Translations under genes and position numbers: made by a program | Source of the DNA: Salipaludibacillus sp. CUR1 | Lineage (GTDB): Bacteria > Bacillota > Bacilli > Bacillales > Salisediminibacteriaceae | Direction of reading: 5' to 3' | Length of the DNA: 64,000 nucleotides | Assembly: GCF_021028955.1 (NCBI RefSeq) | Contig: NZ_JAIWPE010000096.1 | Location: forward strand, 446,879-510,878 | Shown: positions 44,265 through 53,108 of the stretch, piece after piece | Numbering within the stretch: position 1 is the first letter of the stretch | Layout of the letters: every line of letters starts with the position of its first letter | The notes under the pieces: model-generated | Told to the model about the DNA's origin: nothing | Database searches by the model: none | Seen by the model: the letters and a program-made list of their open reading frames with translations, nothing else

Positions 44265-45380
44265 TTAGACTATCGCTAATAGGCGTAAGCCTTCCTGTTT
44301 GATATTGATTGCTGAGTTGTGGTCACGATCTCCTTCGTACCCGCATGAACAAGAATATGTTCTTATACCCATTCGCATTGGTTGAGTATCCCCACATGAA
44401 GAACATAGTTGAGTAGAAGGGAACCATTTATCTATTTTCACAAATAGTTTCCCTTGTTCCTCTAGCTTGTACTTTAGGAAGGATGTAAACTTCCCCCAAC
44501 CATTGTCATGAACCGATTTACCGAAATGAAGGGCTTGTGACATTCCTTTCATATTCAAGTCCTCAATCACTACCACATCATAGGTAGTGGCTAATTCTTT
44601 GGACTTGTGATGTAAGAAATTCTTTCTTTGATTGGCTGTTTTGTCATGAAGTTTTGCCACTTTTAAGCGTTGTTTTTCCCAACGACCAGAACCTTTCTTT
44701 CTACGAGATAAAATACGTTCTTCTTTGGCTAACTTCTCTAATGACTGCCGATAGAAACGAGGGTAATTGGCTTTCTCACCCTGCTCACTTTCTACATACA
44801 GACCATTCATAGCGTAATCCAAACCAACAACGTTCTTGATAGACTGTGGAACAGCCTTACATTCATACTCTGTAAGAATTGAAACAAAGTATTTACCTGT
44901 ATTTGTGCAAGTTAATGTACACGATTTGATGACATGATGTTCAGGAATTTGACGATGTTGTTTTAGCTTTACCCATTTTAATTTAGGTAACTTCAATAAG
45001 CCATTTTCAAGGACAATGTTCCCATTAACGACATTCGTTGTGTAACTTTGTTTTGATTTTCGAGATTTGAATTTCGGAAACTTAGAACGCCCTTCATAGA
45101 AGTTTTTATATGCCTTTTGAACATTAAGCTGTGCGTTTGCCAGTGCAAGGCTATCGACTTCTTTCAACCACTCAAATTCGCTTTTATATTTAGCGGGAGT
45201 AGGAAATTTAGTTGTTTTAAGAATCGCTTTGTCATCCTTGAACTTCTCATAGTTTTCCATACGTTCGGAAAGCATTTTGTTATATACGAACCTCACGCAA
45301 CCAAATGTTTTAGCCAACAATTGTTCCTGAACCAAATTAGGGTAGAACCTAAACTTATAAGCCTTGTTCCTTTTCATCAT
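44265..45380 (-). CDS. tnpB: TnpB RNA-guided endonuclease (IS200/IS605 family)
   Basis: 371 residues and apparently intact. N-terminal helix-turn-helix AYKFRFYPNLVQEQLL, RuvC-like residues Asp188 (VGLDYAMNG), Glu273 (VVIEDLNMKGM) and Asp353 (GDRDHNSAINI), and a zinc ribbon with Cys326, Cys329, Cys344 and Cys346. TnpB cuts DNA guided by RNA from the element's right end and helps it persist. Start after AAGGAGGTGGC; two tandem ATGs. Confidence 0.95.
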   Translation of the reverse strand: MMKRNKAYKFRFYPNLVQEQLLAKTFGCVRFVYNKMLSERMENYEKFKDDKAILKTTKFPTPAKYKSEFEWLKEVDSLALANAQLNVQKAYKNFYEGRSKFPKFKSRKSKQSYTTNVVNGNIVLENGLLKLPKLKWVKLKQHRQIPEHHVIKSCTLTCTNTGKYFVSILTEYECKAVPQSIKNVVGLDYAMNGLYVESEQGEKANYPRFYRQSLEKLAKEERILSRRKKGSGRWEKQRLKVAKLHDKTANQRKNFLHHKSKELATTYDVVVIEDLNMKGMSQALHFGKSVHDNGWGKFTSFLKYKLEEQGKLFVKIDKWFPSTQLCSSCGDTQPMRMGIRTYSCSCGYEGDRDHNSAINIKQEGLRLLAIV

Positions 45381-45394
45381 GCCACCTCCTTATG

Positions 45395-45440
45395 TACGTC
45401 ATTTTTACGTATATATTGATTATACCGTATAAATACCGTA
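45395..45440. promoter_or_regulatory. 11-bp-spaced repeats between tnpB and the RHH gene
   Basis: TACGT occurs at 45395 and 45406, and TACCGTA at 45423 and 45434; within each pair the spacing is 11 bases, one helical turn. They fill the 87-base divergent promoter region, as expected for an operator of a ribbon-helix-helix repressor. Confidence 0.6.
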
Positions 45441-45467
45441 CAATCAAGAGGAAGGAGAGTGACAGTT

Positions 45468-45605
45468 ATGACTGATAAAGAACGAGTGGAAATCCGTATG
45501 CCGAAGGCTATATTAGAAAAAGTGGACAAGTATCAAGAGGAAAATGGCATCCCTACAAGGACTGCTACAATTTTAGAGTTGTTGAGAAAAGGAATGGAAA
45601 AGTAG
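45468..45605 (+). CDS. Ribbon-helix-helix (CopG-like) protein, 45 residues
   Basis: Short frame ATG 45468 to TAG 45605, ribosome site GGAAGGAG. The start MTDKERVEIRMPKAILEKVD has the beta-strand with alternating residues and the following helix of RHH DNA-binding proteins, then ENGIPTRTATILELLRKGM as the second helix. It is divergent from tnpB and lies inside the element's left terminal hairpin. Probably a repressor of itself and tnpB; inference from layout. Confidence 0.75.
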   Translation: MTDKERVEIRMPKAILEKVDKYQEENGIPTRTATILELLRKGMEK

Positions 45606-45689
45606 TTTTGGCTAACGCCAACCGAAATTCATCCCCCACTTTACACTACGTAGGAAGTGGGGGGACTTCTTTCTGAAGTTCGTTAAAAA

Positions 45690-46295
45690 TTAACATTGGG
45701 ATTTAACAGAGCTGAGCTGTTTTTTGTTTAAGGCCAGTCTTGAAAGTATTTTCTTTAAATGTGTAATACTGCTTAGGTCGTTTTTATCGAGCGCCTCTTT
45801 TAATTCCATTAAATAATAATCAATCTCTGCATTAACAACAAACTGTTTAATTGAAGAATGCTGATTTTTATTCTGAGTTGATATAGAGCTGACGGAATCA
45901 GCAGCTGTAATTTCTTCTCCGTCTTCCGTTTTAAGGACTGAGACTATTTTTCCCTGGTCGAAATAACTTACACAGTGGATCCCATCTACAAAAGTCCGTA
46001 CGACCCCGCTCCCGCCGCAATCGGTAATCAAATCTTCTATCGAAAGAGCCAGTTCTTCTGTGATTACCTCAAGCTCTTTCACTTCCACAAGTGTTTTTCT
46101 TTCACTTTCCAATTTCATAGGAATTAAAAGACGATCTTCTCCAGTCTGAATAACTAACTCAATACCGTTCTTGTCATGTCTCCACGTTAACTTATAATTT
46201 GAGGATAACAATTTATGAATAAACGACTTTAACATTGGACGGGGCAATTCGATCCTGATATCTTTAAACTGAGCACGGAAGGCAGGTTCGCTCAT
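45690..46295 (-). CDS. Hypothetical protein, 201 residues
   Basis: No family recognised. Soluble, mixed charge; the N-terminal half (FKDIRIELPRPMLKSFIHKL, DKNGIELVIQTGEDRLLIPM) looks beta-rich, with a conserved-looking TDCGGSGVVRTFVDGIHCVSYF in the middle and a helical C-terminus. Start after GAAAGGAG. It is divergent from the YwqB-like/helicase pair, 172 bases away. Confidence 0.6.
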   Translation of the reverse strand: MSEPAFRAQFKDIRIELPRPMLKSFIHKLLSSNYKLTWRHDKNGIELVIQTGEDRLLIPMKLESERKTLVEVKELEVITEELALSIEDLITDCGGSGVVRTFVDGIHCVSYFDQGKIVSVLKTEDGEEITAADSVSSISTQNKNQHSSIKQFVVNAEIDYYLMELKEALDKNDLSSITHLKKILSRLALNKKQLSSVKSQC

Positions 46296-46467
46296 ACGTA
46301 TACTCCTTTCAATTTTCCTGAGTAAAAAGTAAATTTATATTATCCATTTTATGAGAGGCAAGTAAAAAAAGACTTTAATTTTTATCAAATTGGACGATTT
46401 GTTCATTTTCCTGCTTCCGTATACAATTGGAACGCAGCCGAATAAAAAGCGGGAAGGGATGATTACT

Positions 46468-47421
46468 ATGAAAAAAGATATTAACAGCTGTATAATACCC
46501 TCCCTTACTGAAACAGAACTCAACAGACTGAGGCAGGAAATACATTCTTTCTGTGATCAGTGGATTAGTGATGCCTCTCTTACTGAGAAATTGACTGACT
46601 GGATTAAAAATATAACCCCTGACCGCGAGGACATAAACGACCCATTGGTCTCAGAGAAAAAACACTTAGTGCTCCTTATATATATTTTTCTTGAAATGAA
46701 AAACTTTCTGCTCACACTTGGTTTTTATACGTTCCGAAAACATGAGGCAGAAAAGACCCTTCAAAAAATGGTTGAGCAGTTTTCCTGCCAGGCTGTTTTA
46801 GATGTGCAGCAGGATGACCTGCACCAGCCGCTTATTGAACAATTTAACAGGGCATTTCCTTCTGTTAAACTTCCCTGTTACAATCAAAAAAAAACCGTGG
46901 AAGAAAAACAGCAGCACATACAATGGCTGAGGCGATGGCTGGCAAGGCCTCATTTCTCACTCTATAAAGAGTACTACAATCGTATCGGCAGTCCGGAAAA
47001 TAAAGAAGAAGCCAGAACTTACGCCATTAATAGTCTGACCGTTCAAATCAGCCATCCCCCTACCAGGCGCACACTGTTTCAAATACTTACTTACCACAAA
47101 GAGTTTGATTTAGGAGTTACACTTTTAAGACGGCACCGGCTTGACCCTCTGTTGCAGAGTATTGAAGAAAAGAACTTTGTACAGGAAATGTCTGCACAAA
47201 GGCCTGAGCTCACCCTTCCACTCTATATGCAATGGATTGAAAGCCTTGTGGAAAAGAAATCAGCTAAGCATTATAAACTGGCATTCGTATTTCTGTCAGG
47301 ACTTAAAGAAAACATGTTGATATTAAATCAGGAAAAAAACTGGTCTTTATTTCTGTCTCTTTTACAATCTAAATATAACAGTTACAAAGCATTTAATGAG
47401 GAGTTGAAAAAATATGGCTGA
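46468..47421 (+). CDS. YwqB-like protein lacking the SWIM zinc-finger region
   Basis: 317 residues from ATG 46468 (GGAAGGGATG upstream). It resembles the C-terminal part of YwqB-type proteins that precede the SNF2 helicase in Bacillus, and its end overlaps the helicase start by 8 bases. The SWIM motif (CxCx(n)CxH) expected in the N-terminal half is absent here. Mostly helical; LFQILTYHKEFDLGVTLLRRH is typical of the repeats in that region. Similarity to YwqB is inferred mainly from position and length pattern. Confidence 0.5.
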   Translation: MKKDINSCIIPSLTETELNRLRQEIHSFCDQWISDASLTEKLTDWIKNITPDREDINDPLVSEKKHLVLLIYIFLEMKNFLLTLGFYTFRKHEAEKTLQKMVEQFSCQAVLDVQQDDLHQPLIEQFNRAFPSVKLPCYNQKKTVEEKQQHIQWLRRWLARPHFSLYKEYYNRIGSPENKEEARTYAINSLTVQISHPPTRRTLFQILTYHKEFDLGVTLLRRHRLDPLLQSIEEKNFVQEMSAQRPELTLPLYMQWIESLVEKKSAKHYKLAFVFLSGLKENMLILNQEKNWSLFLSLLQSKYNSYKAFNEELKKYG

Positions 47422-50344
47422 AAGTCCTGCACTGACAGGGGAAATTATGTTAGCTGCGGAGACAACCGGTAAGGAGAAAGGTATATTCCTTTTTAACGGG
47501 AAGCTTTCCCAAACGGAAGAATACAAGTGGACACCCTCTAATCTGCTGACAATTAAACAACGGTTATTTTATACCCATTCTTTGTCTTTTTATGGAGTGG
47601 CTTTTAGTATCAGGACAATTAAGTTACAACTAAAAAACGAAAAGCAAACTGATATAGCGGGTGTATGGATCCCTGCGGGGCAGGTGCACCTTCTTGCAGG
47701 CCTTGACCAAACTGACCAGGAATACGCCTTTCATCATTCACTTTCCTCGTTTCTTTCTTTTATAAACGAATTGACAGACCGGTTAAATATTGAGGATATT
47801 TACCCTGGGAGGGACGGTCTCTGGCGGTTTTCCAGTCATATCAGCAATAAATTAAGCAATTTAAAAATTCCGTGTATGGATAAGGCGGCCACTGGAACAA
47901 AGCTATTCACAGAAGAATCCCTCTCCTCTTCTTTATTGCCTGTAATGGAAGAATGGCTCCAAGAGTATTTTTTAAGCTCTGAAAAATTAGCGGGGCTTTA
48001 TTTGAATTACAAAAAAAGAGTAGCTGAGCATACTTCTGACAAGCATATAAAAAAATGGACAGATAGTCTTGAAGAAAAAGAGAGGGTGTATTCACTTCCA
48101 AAAAATATTTACCCTGTGGCTTTGAAATATTGGAACGGAGAAACACCCGAGCCTTTCCAGCTTCAGCTTGCCATCCATAAGCCCATTTCTTCAGATCAGG
48201 GCTGGAAAATGGAATGGTTTGTAAAAGAGTGGCAGTCGGGCTATATGATTGCCCTGGAGCATATTGCGGCGGGTTCACATCCATTCCGGACTAACCCTGT
48301 TCCATGGCTGAAAAGCCAGATTATCCAATCCAGCCATCCACAGGTGTTTTTTTCTTTTAAGGACCCATCTTGTTATCATTTGGAGGTCTCACAAAAAGTG
48401 TTTGCAGATTTCTTACTTAATGAGGTCTCCCAGTTAGAAAATCAAGGTATATCGGTTCTTATCCCTGAGACTTTAAAAAGAAAAGTTCTTCCCCGGGCAA
48501 AGGCTGTTATTTCTATGTTTGAAGATAAAGATGATCAGGAGCTTTATTCACCGTGGGTAAGAAGCCATATAACCTGGAAATTGACAATTGCTGATAAAGA
48601 AATTAGTGAAGAGGAATTCAGGAAATTAGTGAATCAGCAGCAGCGCATTCTTCAAGTAAATAACCAGTGGGTAATATGGGATGCAGAAATGGCAGAAAAA
48701 CTTCTTGATGGGATCGATAAAACGATTCATGATAATTCCTTCTCTTTTTTTGATGCTTTGAGAAGAAGCCTTATACAGAAAAGTGACGTAAAATCACTAA
48801 CGGACGTCTCTGTACCGGACGAACTTATTGAGTGGCAGTTAAACAGCCAGGCAGAGAAATTGCTTAATTTTTCTGAAAGAAAAAATAAAGATGCCGTTTT
48901 AGCCTCTTATTGGAAAGAACTTTTAAAACCATACCAGCAAACAGGGGCCCATTGGCTTCTGACTATGAAAAAACTCAAATTTGGCTGCTGCCTGGCTGAT
49001 GACATGGGACTCGGAAAAACCTTGCAGACGATCGCTTATATTGATGAACTCGCCACGCACACTAAACTGGATGAGCCCTTTCTTATTGTTTGTCCTTCCA
49101 GTCTTGTCCACCACTGGATAAAAGAAATAAGAGAACATACTGATAATATTAATCTCTTAGTATATGAAGGCCTTCCTGATGAAAGAAGGCAGCTTTTAAT
49201 TAATGACAGGCAACCGCACCCCCGCGTTGTCATAAGCTCTTATGCTGTGGCAGCTAAAGATATTTCACATCTGCAACATGTTAAATGGACGAGCTGTATT
49301 TTTGATGAAGCGCAGCATTTGAAAAATTCACGGACAAAACAGCGGCACGCTTTGAAAGCTCTGTCTGCCAGGCATAAAATAGCCTTAACAGGCACTCCTG
49401 TTGAAAATCATCCGTTTGAAATCTGGAGTCTGATGGATCTTTTAAATCCGGGCCTTTTAAAAGATAAGGTGTGGTTTTCTGAACACTTTTTACAAAGCAG
49501 GGACAAAGACAGGAAAGAAGAAAATATGACTAAACTTCGAGCCATCATTCGTCCTTTTATGCTAAGGCGAACTAAAAATGAATTTTTGAAGGAATGGAAG
49601 CTCCCTGAAAAAAAAATCACAGAGCATACTGTTAGTCTGACGAAAGAGCAAATGGTATTATATGAAGCTGTCACAAAAGATTGGACCGATTCTGTTGAAG
49701 ACCAGTCTGAAGAATTCCAGCGAGCCCAGCTTTTTAAGACAATGACAAAATTAAAACAGATCTGCAACCATCCCGGCCAGCTGACAAAGGCTTTAGACGG
49801 ACGTTCATTTTCGAAAGGACGGTCTGGCAAATGGGATTTAGCTGTGAAGCTGATTGAAGAATGGATGGCTCAAGGGAAACGTGGATTAGTCTTTACTCAA
49901 TACCGTTATATAGGATACTTGTTTCAGTCTTATGCAAAAGCTGAGTGGGATCTCTCCATTCCTTTCTTTCATGGGGGACTCAGCTCAACAGAAAGAAAAG
50001 AAATGATAAATACCTTTCAGAACTCTCCGACTGTCCCTTTTATGGTCATTTCTTTAAGAGCCGGCGGTTTCGGGCTGAACCTTACCGAAGCTACGGAAGT
50101 CCTGCATTTTGACCGTTGGTGGAATCCTGCAGTTGAAGCCCAGGCCACCGATCGTGTTCACAGGATTGGCCAGACTAAGCCGGTAAATGTTCATACAATT
50201 ATTACAAAAGGGACAATTGAAGAACGGATTGCCGACCTCATTAAAGAGAAAAACCACCTTCACAAAGCAGTGATAGATGGTCGGCCTTTACCGATATGGA
50301 CGTTGTCAAAAGATGAACTGACTGAGTTATTTACCTTCCAATAA
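47414..50344 (+). CDS. ywqA: SNF2-family DEAD/DEAH helicase (YwqA-like)
   Basis: 976 residues. The C-terminal half is an SNF2 ATPase: Walker A ADDMGLGKTLQT near residue 530, DEAQ box IFDEAQHLKN near 630, TGTPVENHPFEIWSLMDLL, then helicase C with RGLVFTQY, FHGGLSSTERKEM, GGFGLNLTEATEV and DRVHRIGQTKPV near 920. The N-terminal half (about 450 residues) matches the YwqA-type SNF2_N-associated region. It acts on DNA; role unknown. Overlap with the upstream gene suggests a two-gene operon. Confidence 0.9.
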   Translation: MAESPALTGEIMLAAETTGKEKGIFLFNGKLSQTEEYKWTPSNLLTIKQRLFYTHSLSFYGVAFSIRTIKLQLKNEKQTDIAGVWIPAGQVHLLAGLDQTDQEYAFHHSLSSFLSFINELTDRLNIEDIYPGRDGLWRFSSHISNKLSNLKIPCMDKAATGTKLFTEESLSSSLLPVMEEWLQEYFLSSEKLAGLYLNYKKRVAEHTSDKHIKKWTDSLEEKERVYSLPKNIYPVALKYWNGETPEPFQLQLAIHKPISSDQGWKMEWFVKEWQSGYMIALEHIAAGSHPFRTNPVPWLKSQIIQSSHPQVFFSFKDPSCYHLEVSQKVFADFLLNEVSQLENQGISVLIPETLKRKVLPRAKAVISMFEDKDDQELYSPWVRSHITWKLTIADKEISEEEFRKLVNQQQRILQVNNQWVIWDAEMAEKLLDGIDKTIHDNSFSFFDALRRSLIQKSDVKSLTDVSVPDELIEWQLNSQAEKLLNFSERKNKDAVLASYWKELLKPYQQTGAHWLLTMKKLKFGCCLADDMGLGKTLQTIAYIDELATHTKLDEPFLIVCPSSLVHHWIKEIREHTDNINLLVYEGLPDERRQLLINDRQPHPRVVISSYAVAAKDISHLQHVKWTSCIFDEAQHLKNSRTKQRHALKALSARHKIALTGTPVENHPFEIWSLMDLLNPGLLKDKVWFSEHFLQSRDKDRKEENMTKLRAIIRPFMLRRTKNEFLKEWKLPEKKITEHTVSLTKEQMVLYEAVTKDWTDSVEDQSEEFQRAQLFKTMTKLKQICNHPGQLTKALDGRSFSKGRSGKWDLAVKLIEEWMAQGKRGLVFTQYRYIGYLFQSYAKAEWDLSIPFFHGGLSSTERKEMINTFQNSPTVPFMVISLRAGGFGLNLTEATEVLHFDRWWNPAVEAQATDRVHRIGQTKPVNVHTIITKGTIEERIADLIKEKNHLHKAVIDGRPLPIWTLSKDELTELFTFQ

Positions 50345-50401
50345 ATGGGGGGGCTGACCCCCGCCGTCGACCACCACTTAATAGCACAATGAACAAAATC
50401 T

Positions 50402-50446
50402 CACCCCAAATTTTAGAAGCGATCTAAAATCCGGGGTGTTTTTTTA
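50402..50446 (+). terminator. Terminator of the helicase gene
   Basis: CACCCC...TTTTAG (50402-50416) pairs with CTAAAAT..GGGGTG (50424-50438), followed by a run of T. It ends the helicase gene and faces the convergent lipoprotein gene. Confidence 0.85.
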
Positions 50447-50467
50447 TTCCTATGCCTGATCCAGCAT

Positions 50468-50983
50468 TTACCGATTGTTTTCATAAGGGATAACTAACTG
50501 ATATGGCTGTTCATCCACCGGCTGTCCATCTATTTGGTAAATATTTAATTTTGTGCCGATTTTCAAAGATTCAAAAGTTAAGTCACTGTAATTCCATTCA
50601 TCTTCAAACGTTAGAGAGTCGCCAGGTGACAATTCTTCTGTAATAATTGCCTGGGTAAACATTTTTCCTTCTGCAAAATTATAAAGCTTTGTTCCTTCTT
50701 CATCACGGATCACAATATCAAACTGATGACCGGAAGAAAATTCGACCACTTTTGATTCGTCACTTGTGTTTTCCAGGGATAGCCGGATCAGTAACGAATC
50801 ATTTTTTTCCTCTGTCTCTGCTGTAAAAGTCAATCCTTCTTTTTCCACCGTCTCTGTTCCTCCTCCTTCATTTCCTGTCGAACTGTTTTCGTTGGAAGCA
50901 TTATTATTTGCCTGTCCGCAAGCAGTTAACATAAATGAGACTATTAAAAAAATGAAGATAATTGCTTTTTTAAAGCGCCCCAT
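50468..50983 (-). CDS. BsuPI-like proteinase-inhibitor lipoprotein
   Basis: 171 residues. Lipoprotein signal ending LTACGQ, a low-complexity Asn/Gly/Ser spacer, then a domain LLIRLSLENTSDESKVVEFSSGHQFDIVIRDEEG, characteristic of the BsuPI (intracellular proteinase inhibitor) family. Presence of a lipobox places this member on the cell surface. Start after GGGAGGAGGAAAAAC. Confidence 0.82.
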   Translation of the reverse strand: MGRFKKAIIFIFLIVSFMLTACGQANNNASNENSSTGNEGGGTETVEKEGLTFTAETEEKNDSLLIRLSLENTSDESKVVEFSSGHQFDIVIRDEEGTKLYNFAEGKMFTQAIITEELSPGDSLTFEDEWNYSDLTFESLKIGTKLNIYQIDGQPVDEQPYQLVIPYENNR

Positions 50984-51087
50984 GTTTTTCCTCCTCCCAA
51001 ATAAATGCTGTCAGTGATTTATTATGCTCGTTCCTTTCATTTAATTCTTGTCTTTTAGTCGTTACCTTTCCTTGAAAGTTTCAAGCA

Positions 51088-51930
51088 TTAGTGATCTTTC
51101 CTGAACATACCGAAGACTCCAGTCGTTTGAACGATATTTGTAAAGGCTTGCGGATCCACTTCCTCAACAACCTGCTTTAGCAGATATAATTCATACCTTG
51201 TAATAACAATCATTAACATTTCTTTATCTTCTCTTGAATAGCCTCCTCTAGCGGGCAGTCTTGTAACACCTCTGGTTACCTTTTTATGAAAGGCTTCCTG
51301 AAGCTCATCCGCTTTGCTGGTCACAATCATCGCTGTCAATTTAACGTGGCGGGTATGTATCGTATCAATAATACGTGATGCAACATAAAGAGTCAGCAAT
51401 GTGTATAAAGCTTTCTCCATGCCAAACATAAGACCGGAAGCCATTACAATAAAAGCATTCATCGCGAAGAAATAAACACCTAGCGGCCGGTCGCTTTTCT
51501 TTGCTGCAAGCAAAGCCAGTATATCGACCCCAGCAGATGACGCTCCCCATTTAAGGACTACTCCTGCACCTATTCCGCCTATAACTCCTCCGAATACAGA
51601 ATTTAAAATAATATCGTTTGAAAAACTCTGGACAGGAATAATCTCCAGAAAAAGAGTCGTAAATGCAACATTAACAAAACTGTATAACGTGAATTTTTTC
51701 CCTACTTTATACCACCCTATGGCAGCCACAGGAATGTTTAATATAAACAGTAAAATCCCTGTCGATAAAGGGAAAAATACAGCTAAAATTTGCGCTAAAC
51801 CTGTGAATCCGCTGGCAAAAACGTTTGCGGGTATTAAAAATAAATTAAGACTCATGGCTAAAACCAGGCCGCTTAAGGCTGCCACCGTGAAAATTTTACT
51901 TTCTTCTAATACATTTATTTTTTGAAACAT
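51088..51930 (-). CDS. YitT-family membrane protein (DUF161/DUF2179)
   Basis: 280 residues from ATG 51930 (AAGGAGGCAGGAGAG upstream). Five or six hydrophobic segments with PANVFASGFTGLAQIL and KWGASSAGVDILALLAAKK, then the soluble DUF2179 domain (VTRGVTRLPARGGYSREDKEMLMIVITRYEL). Family function is unknown. Confidence 0.88.
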   Translation of the reverse strand: MFQKINVLEESKIFTVAALSGLVLAMSLNLFLIPANVFASGFTGLAQILAVFFPLSTGILLFILNIPVAAIGWYKVGKKFTLYSFVNVAFTTLFLEIIPVQSFSNDIILNSVFGGVIGGIGAGVVLKWGASSAGVDILALLAAKKSDRPLGVYFFAMNAFIVMASGLMFGMEKALYTLLTLYVASRIIDTIHTRHVKLTAMIVTSKADELQEAFHKKVTRGVTRLPARGGYSREDKEMLMIVITRYELYLLKQVVEEVDPQAFTNIVQTTGVFGMFRKDH

Positions 51931-52043
51931 CTCTCCTGCCTCCTTTACTGCTATTCTATTTTCCTTCATTATAACAGGCTTCCTTCTCTTTAAACTTCGA
52001 GGTTTAATAAAAATAGCAGTACAATTCGGTTCCCACATAAAGA

Positions 52044-52072
52044 GAAGCCCCGATAGACTCCCGGGGCTTCAT
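52044..52072 (-). terminator. Terminator of the small YtxH-like gene
   Basis: GAAGCCCC (52044-52051) pairs with GGGGCTTC (52063-52070). The minus-strand tail TCTCTTTATG is only moderately T-rich. Confidence 0.65.
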
Positions 52073-52077
52073 ACGCC

Positions 52078-52347
52078 TTAACTTTTCAGCTTTTCATTGT
52101 AGTAATTTACAGAATACATCGCTCCCTCATTAACCATCGAGTTATCTTCCACGTCATGAGGATCCGAATGGCCTACTTTTTCTTTTAAATAAGGATCATG
52201 CTCTTCTTTTGTTTCTTTTTTAAGCTTAGATTTGACGCGGTTTAAGTTATGGGTTAATTTTTCCCTGTTCTGGTCTTTTCCTAAATAATAACTTCCGGCA
52301 GCAATAGCCGTAGCAAGCAGGGTAGATGTAAGCCATCTGTTTGCCAA
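52078..52347 (-). CDS. Small anchored protein, 89 residues, unknown
   Basis: One N-terminal hydrophobic segment (about residues 5-21, TSTLLATAIAAGSYYLG) followed by a basic helical stretch and an acidic tail, broadly like YtxH-type proteins. TTG 52347 has AAGGAAGGTGG upstream at a normal distance; GTG 52356 would overlap it. Function unknown. Confidence 0.6.
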   Translation of the reverse strand: MANRWLTSTLLATAIAAGSYYLGKDQNREKLTHNLNRVKSKLKKETKEEHDPYLKEKVGHSDPHDVEDNSMVNEGAMYSVNYYNEKLKS

Positions 52348-52420
52348 TTTGCCCACCTTCCTTTCTCATTTTTTGATGATTAGTTTAAATTTCCGGTGGT
52401 CAGTTCTTTAGTTCATTCCG

Positions 52421-52564
52421 TCAGGCCTTGCGTCCGGTAATTAAATTTACAATCGCTACAATAAGCGCAATAACCAGCAGCAGGTGAATTAAACCGCCGC
52501 CTATTTCAAAACTGAATCCTAATAACCACATTAAAATAATAATACCTACGATTGTCCAAAGCAT
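52421..52564 (-). CDS. lmo0937-family small membrane protein, 47 residues
   Basis: MLWTIVGIIILMWLLGFSFE and the following segment ending INLITGRKA-like (VAIVNLITGRKA) match the lmo0937 family of tiny two-segment membrane proteins, widespread in Firmicutes and often stress-induced. Ribosome site GGAGGAAACA. Function unknown. Confidence 0.85.
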   Translation of the reverse strand: MLWTIVGIIILMWLLGFSFEIGGGLIHLLLVIALIVAIVNLITGRKA

Positions 52565-52650
52565 GTTGTTTCCTCCTTTAATTACTAGCGTGTTTAAAAT
52601 GCGTAAAATTCTTCTGCCTTAGTTTGTGATATAACCAATAAAGGAAAAAA

Positions 52651-52680
52651 CAAAACCTTCTGCGTGTTTTGCAGAAGGAA
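52651..52680 (-). terminator. Terminator of the rhodanese gene
   Basis: CCTTCTGC (52656-52663) pairs with GCAGAAGG (52671-52678); the minus-strand tail is TTTTGTTTTTT. Confidence 0.85.
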
Positions 52681-52695
52681 AATAGGTAATTTTAT

Positions 52696-53073
52696 CTACT
52701 TTTTAAACTTTTTTAATTCCTCTGGACTTTTAATCTCAGCCTCCGGACCAGCCGATGTTTCTCCGTCCCAGTCAAGCATACCGCCATCAAAGTTTACGAC
52801 ATTTTCTATTCCCTGCTCTTTCAGGAACAATGAGACATTTTGAGACCGGTTCCCGCTTCTGCAGACAAAAATATATTCTTTATCGTTATCAAAGCCTTCG
52901 ACTAAGTTGGGAATTGTATGCATAGGGGCAAGGGGAACTCCCGGAATGTGCCCGGCGTCATATTCGTCCGGTTCTCGTACGTCGATAACTATCTGCTTTG
53001 GATCTTTAACAGATAAAATGTTTTTTAATTCTTCTTTATCAACTTGCTTAATACCATCCCTCAAATTACTCAT
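52696..53073 (-). CDS. Single-domain rhodanese-like protein
   Basis: 125 residues. Active-site loop CRSGNRS with Cys71, and VIDVREPDEYDAGHIPGV, typical of sulfurtransferases. ATG 53073 follows AGAGGTG. Its sulfur acceptor is unknown. Confidence 0.88.
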   Translation of the reverse strand: MSNLRDGIKQVDKEELKNILSVKDPKQIVIDVREPDEYDAGHIPGVPLAPMHTIPNLVEGFDNDKEYIFVCRSGNRSQNVSLFLKEQGIENVVNFDGGMLDWDGETSAGPEAEIKSPEELKKFKK

Positions 53074-53108
53074 ATCCATCACCTCTTAAAATTAATATAG
53101 TTTCACCC

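Larger units (their letters stand above)
44138..45675 (-). mobile_element. IS200/IS605-type element, tnpB only, with divergent RHH gene
   Basis: Contains tnpB, a divergent ribbon-helix-helix gene and terminal structures: the right end near 44138 and a hairpin TCCCCCACTT (45632-45641) with AAGTGGGGGGA (45655-45665) at the left end. No Y1 transposase TnpA is present, so it is of the IS1341 type and would need a TnpA in trans. End points are estimates. Confidence 0.65.

Noticed and set aside
44277..45417. Plus-strand frames inside tnpB
   Set aside because: They are shadows of the intact TnpB frame, which has all catalytic residues.
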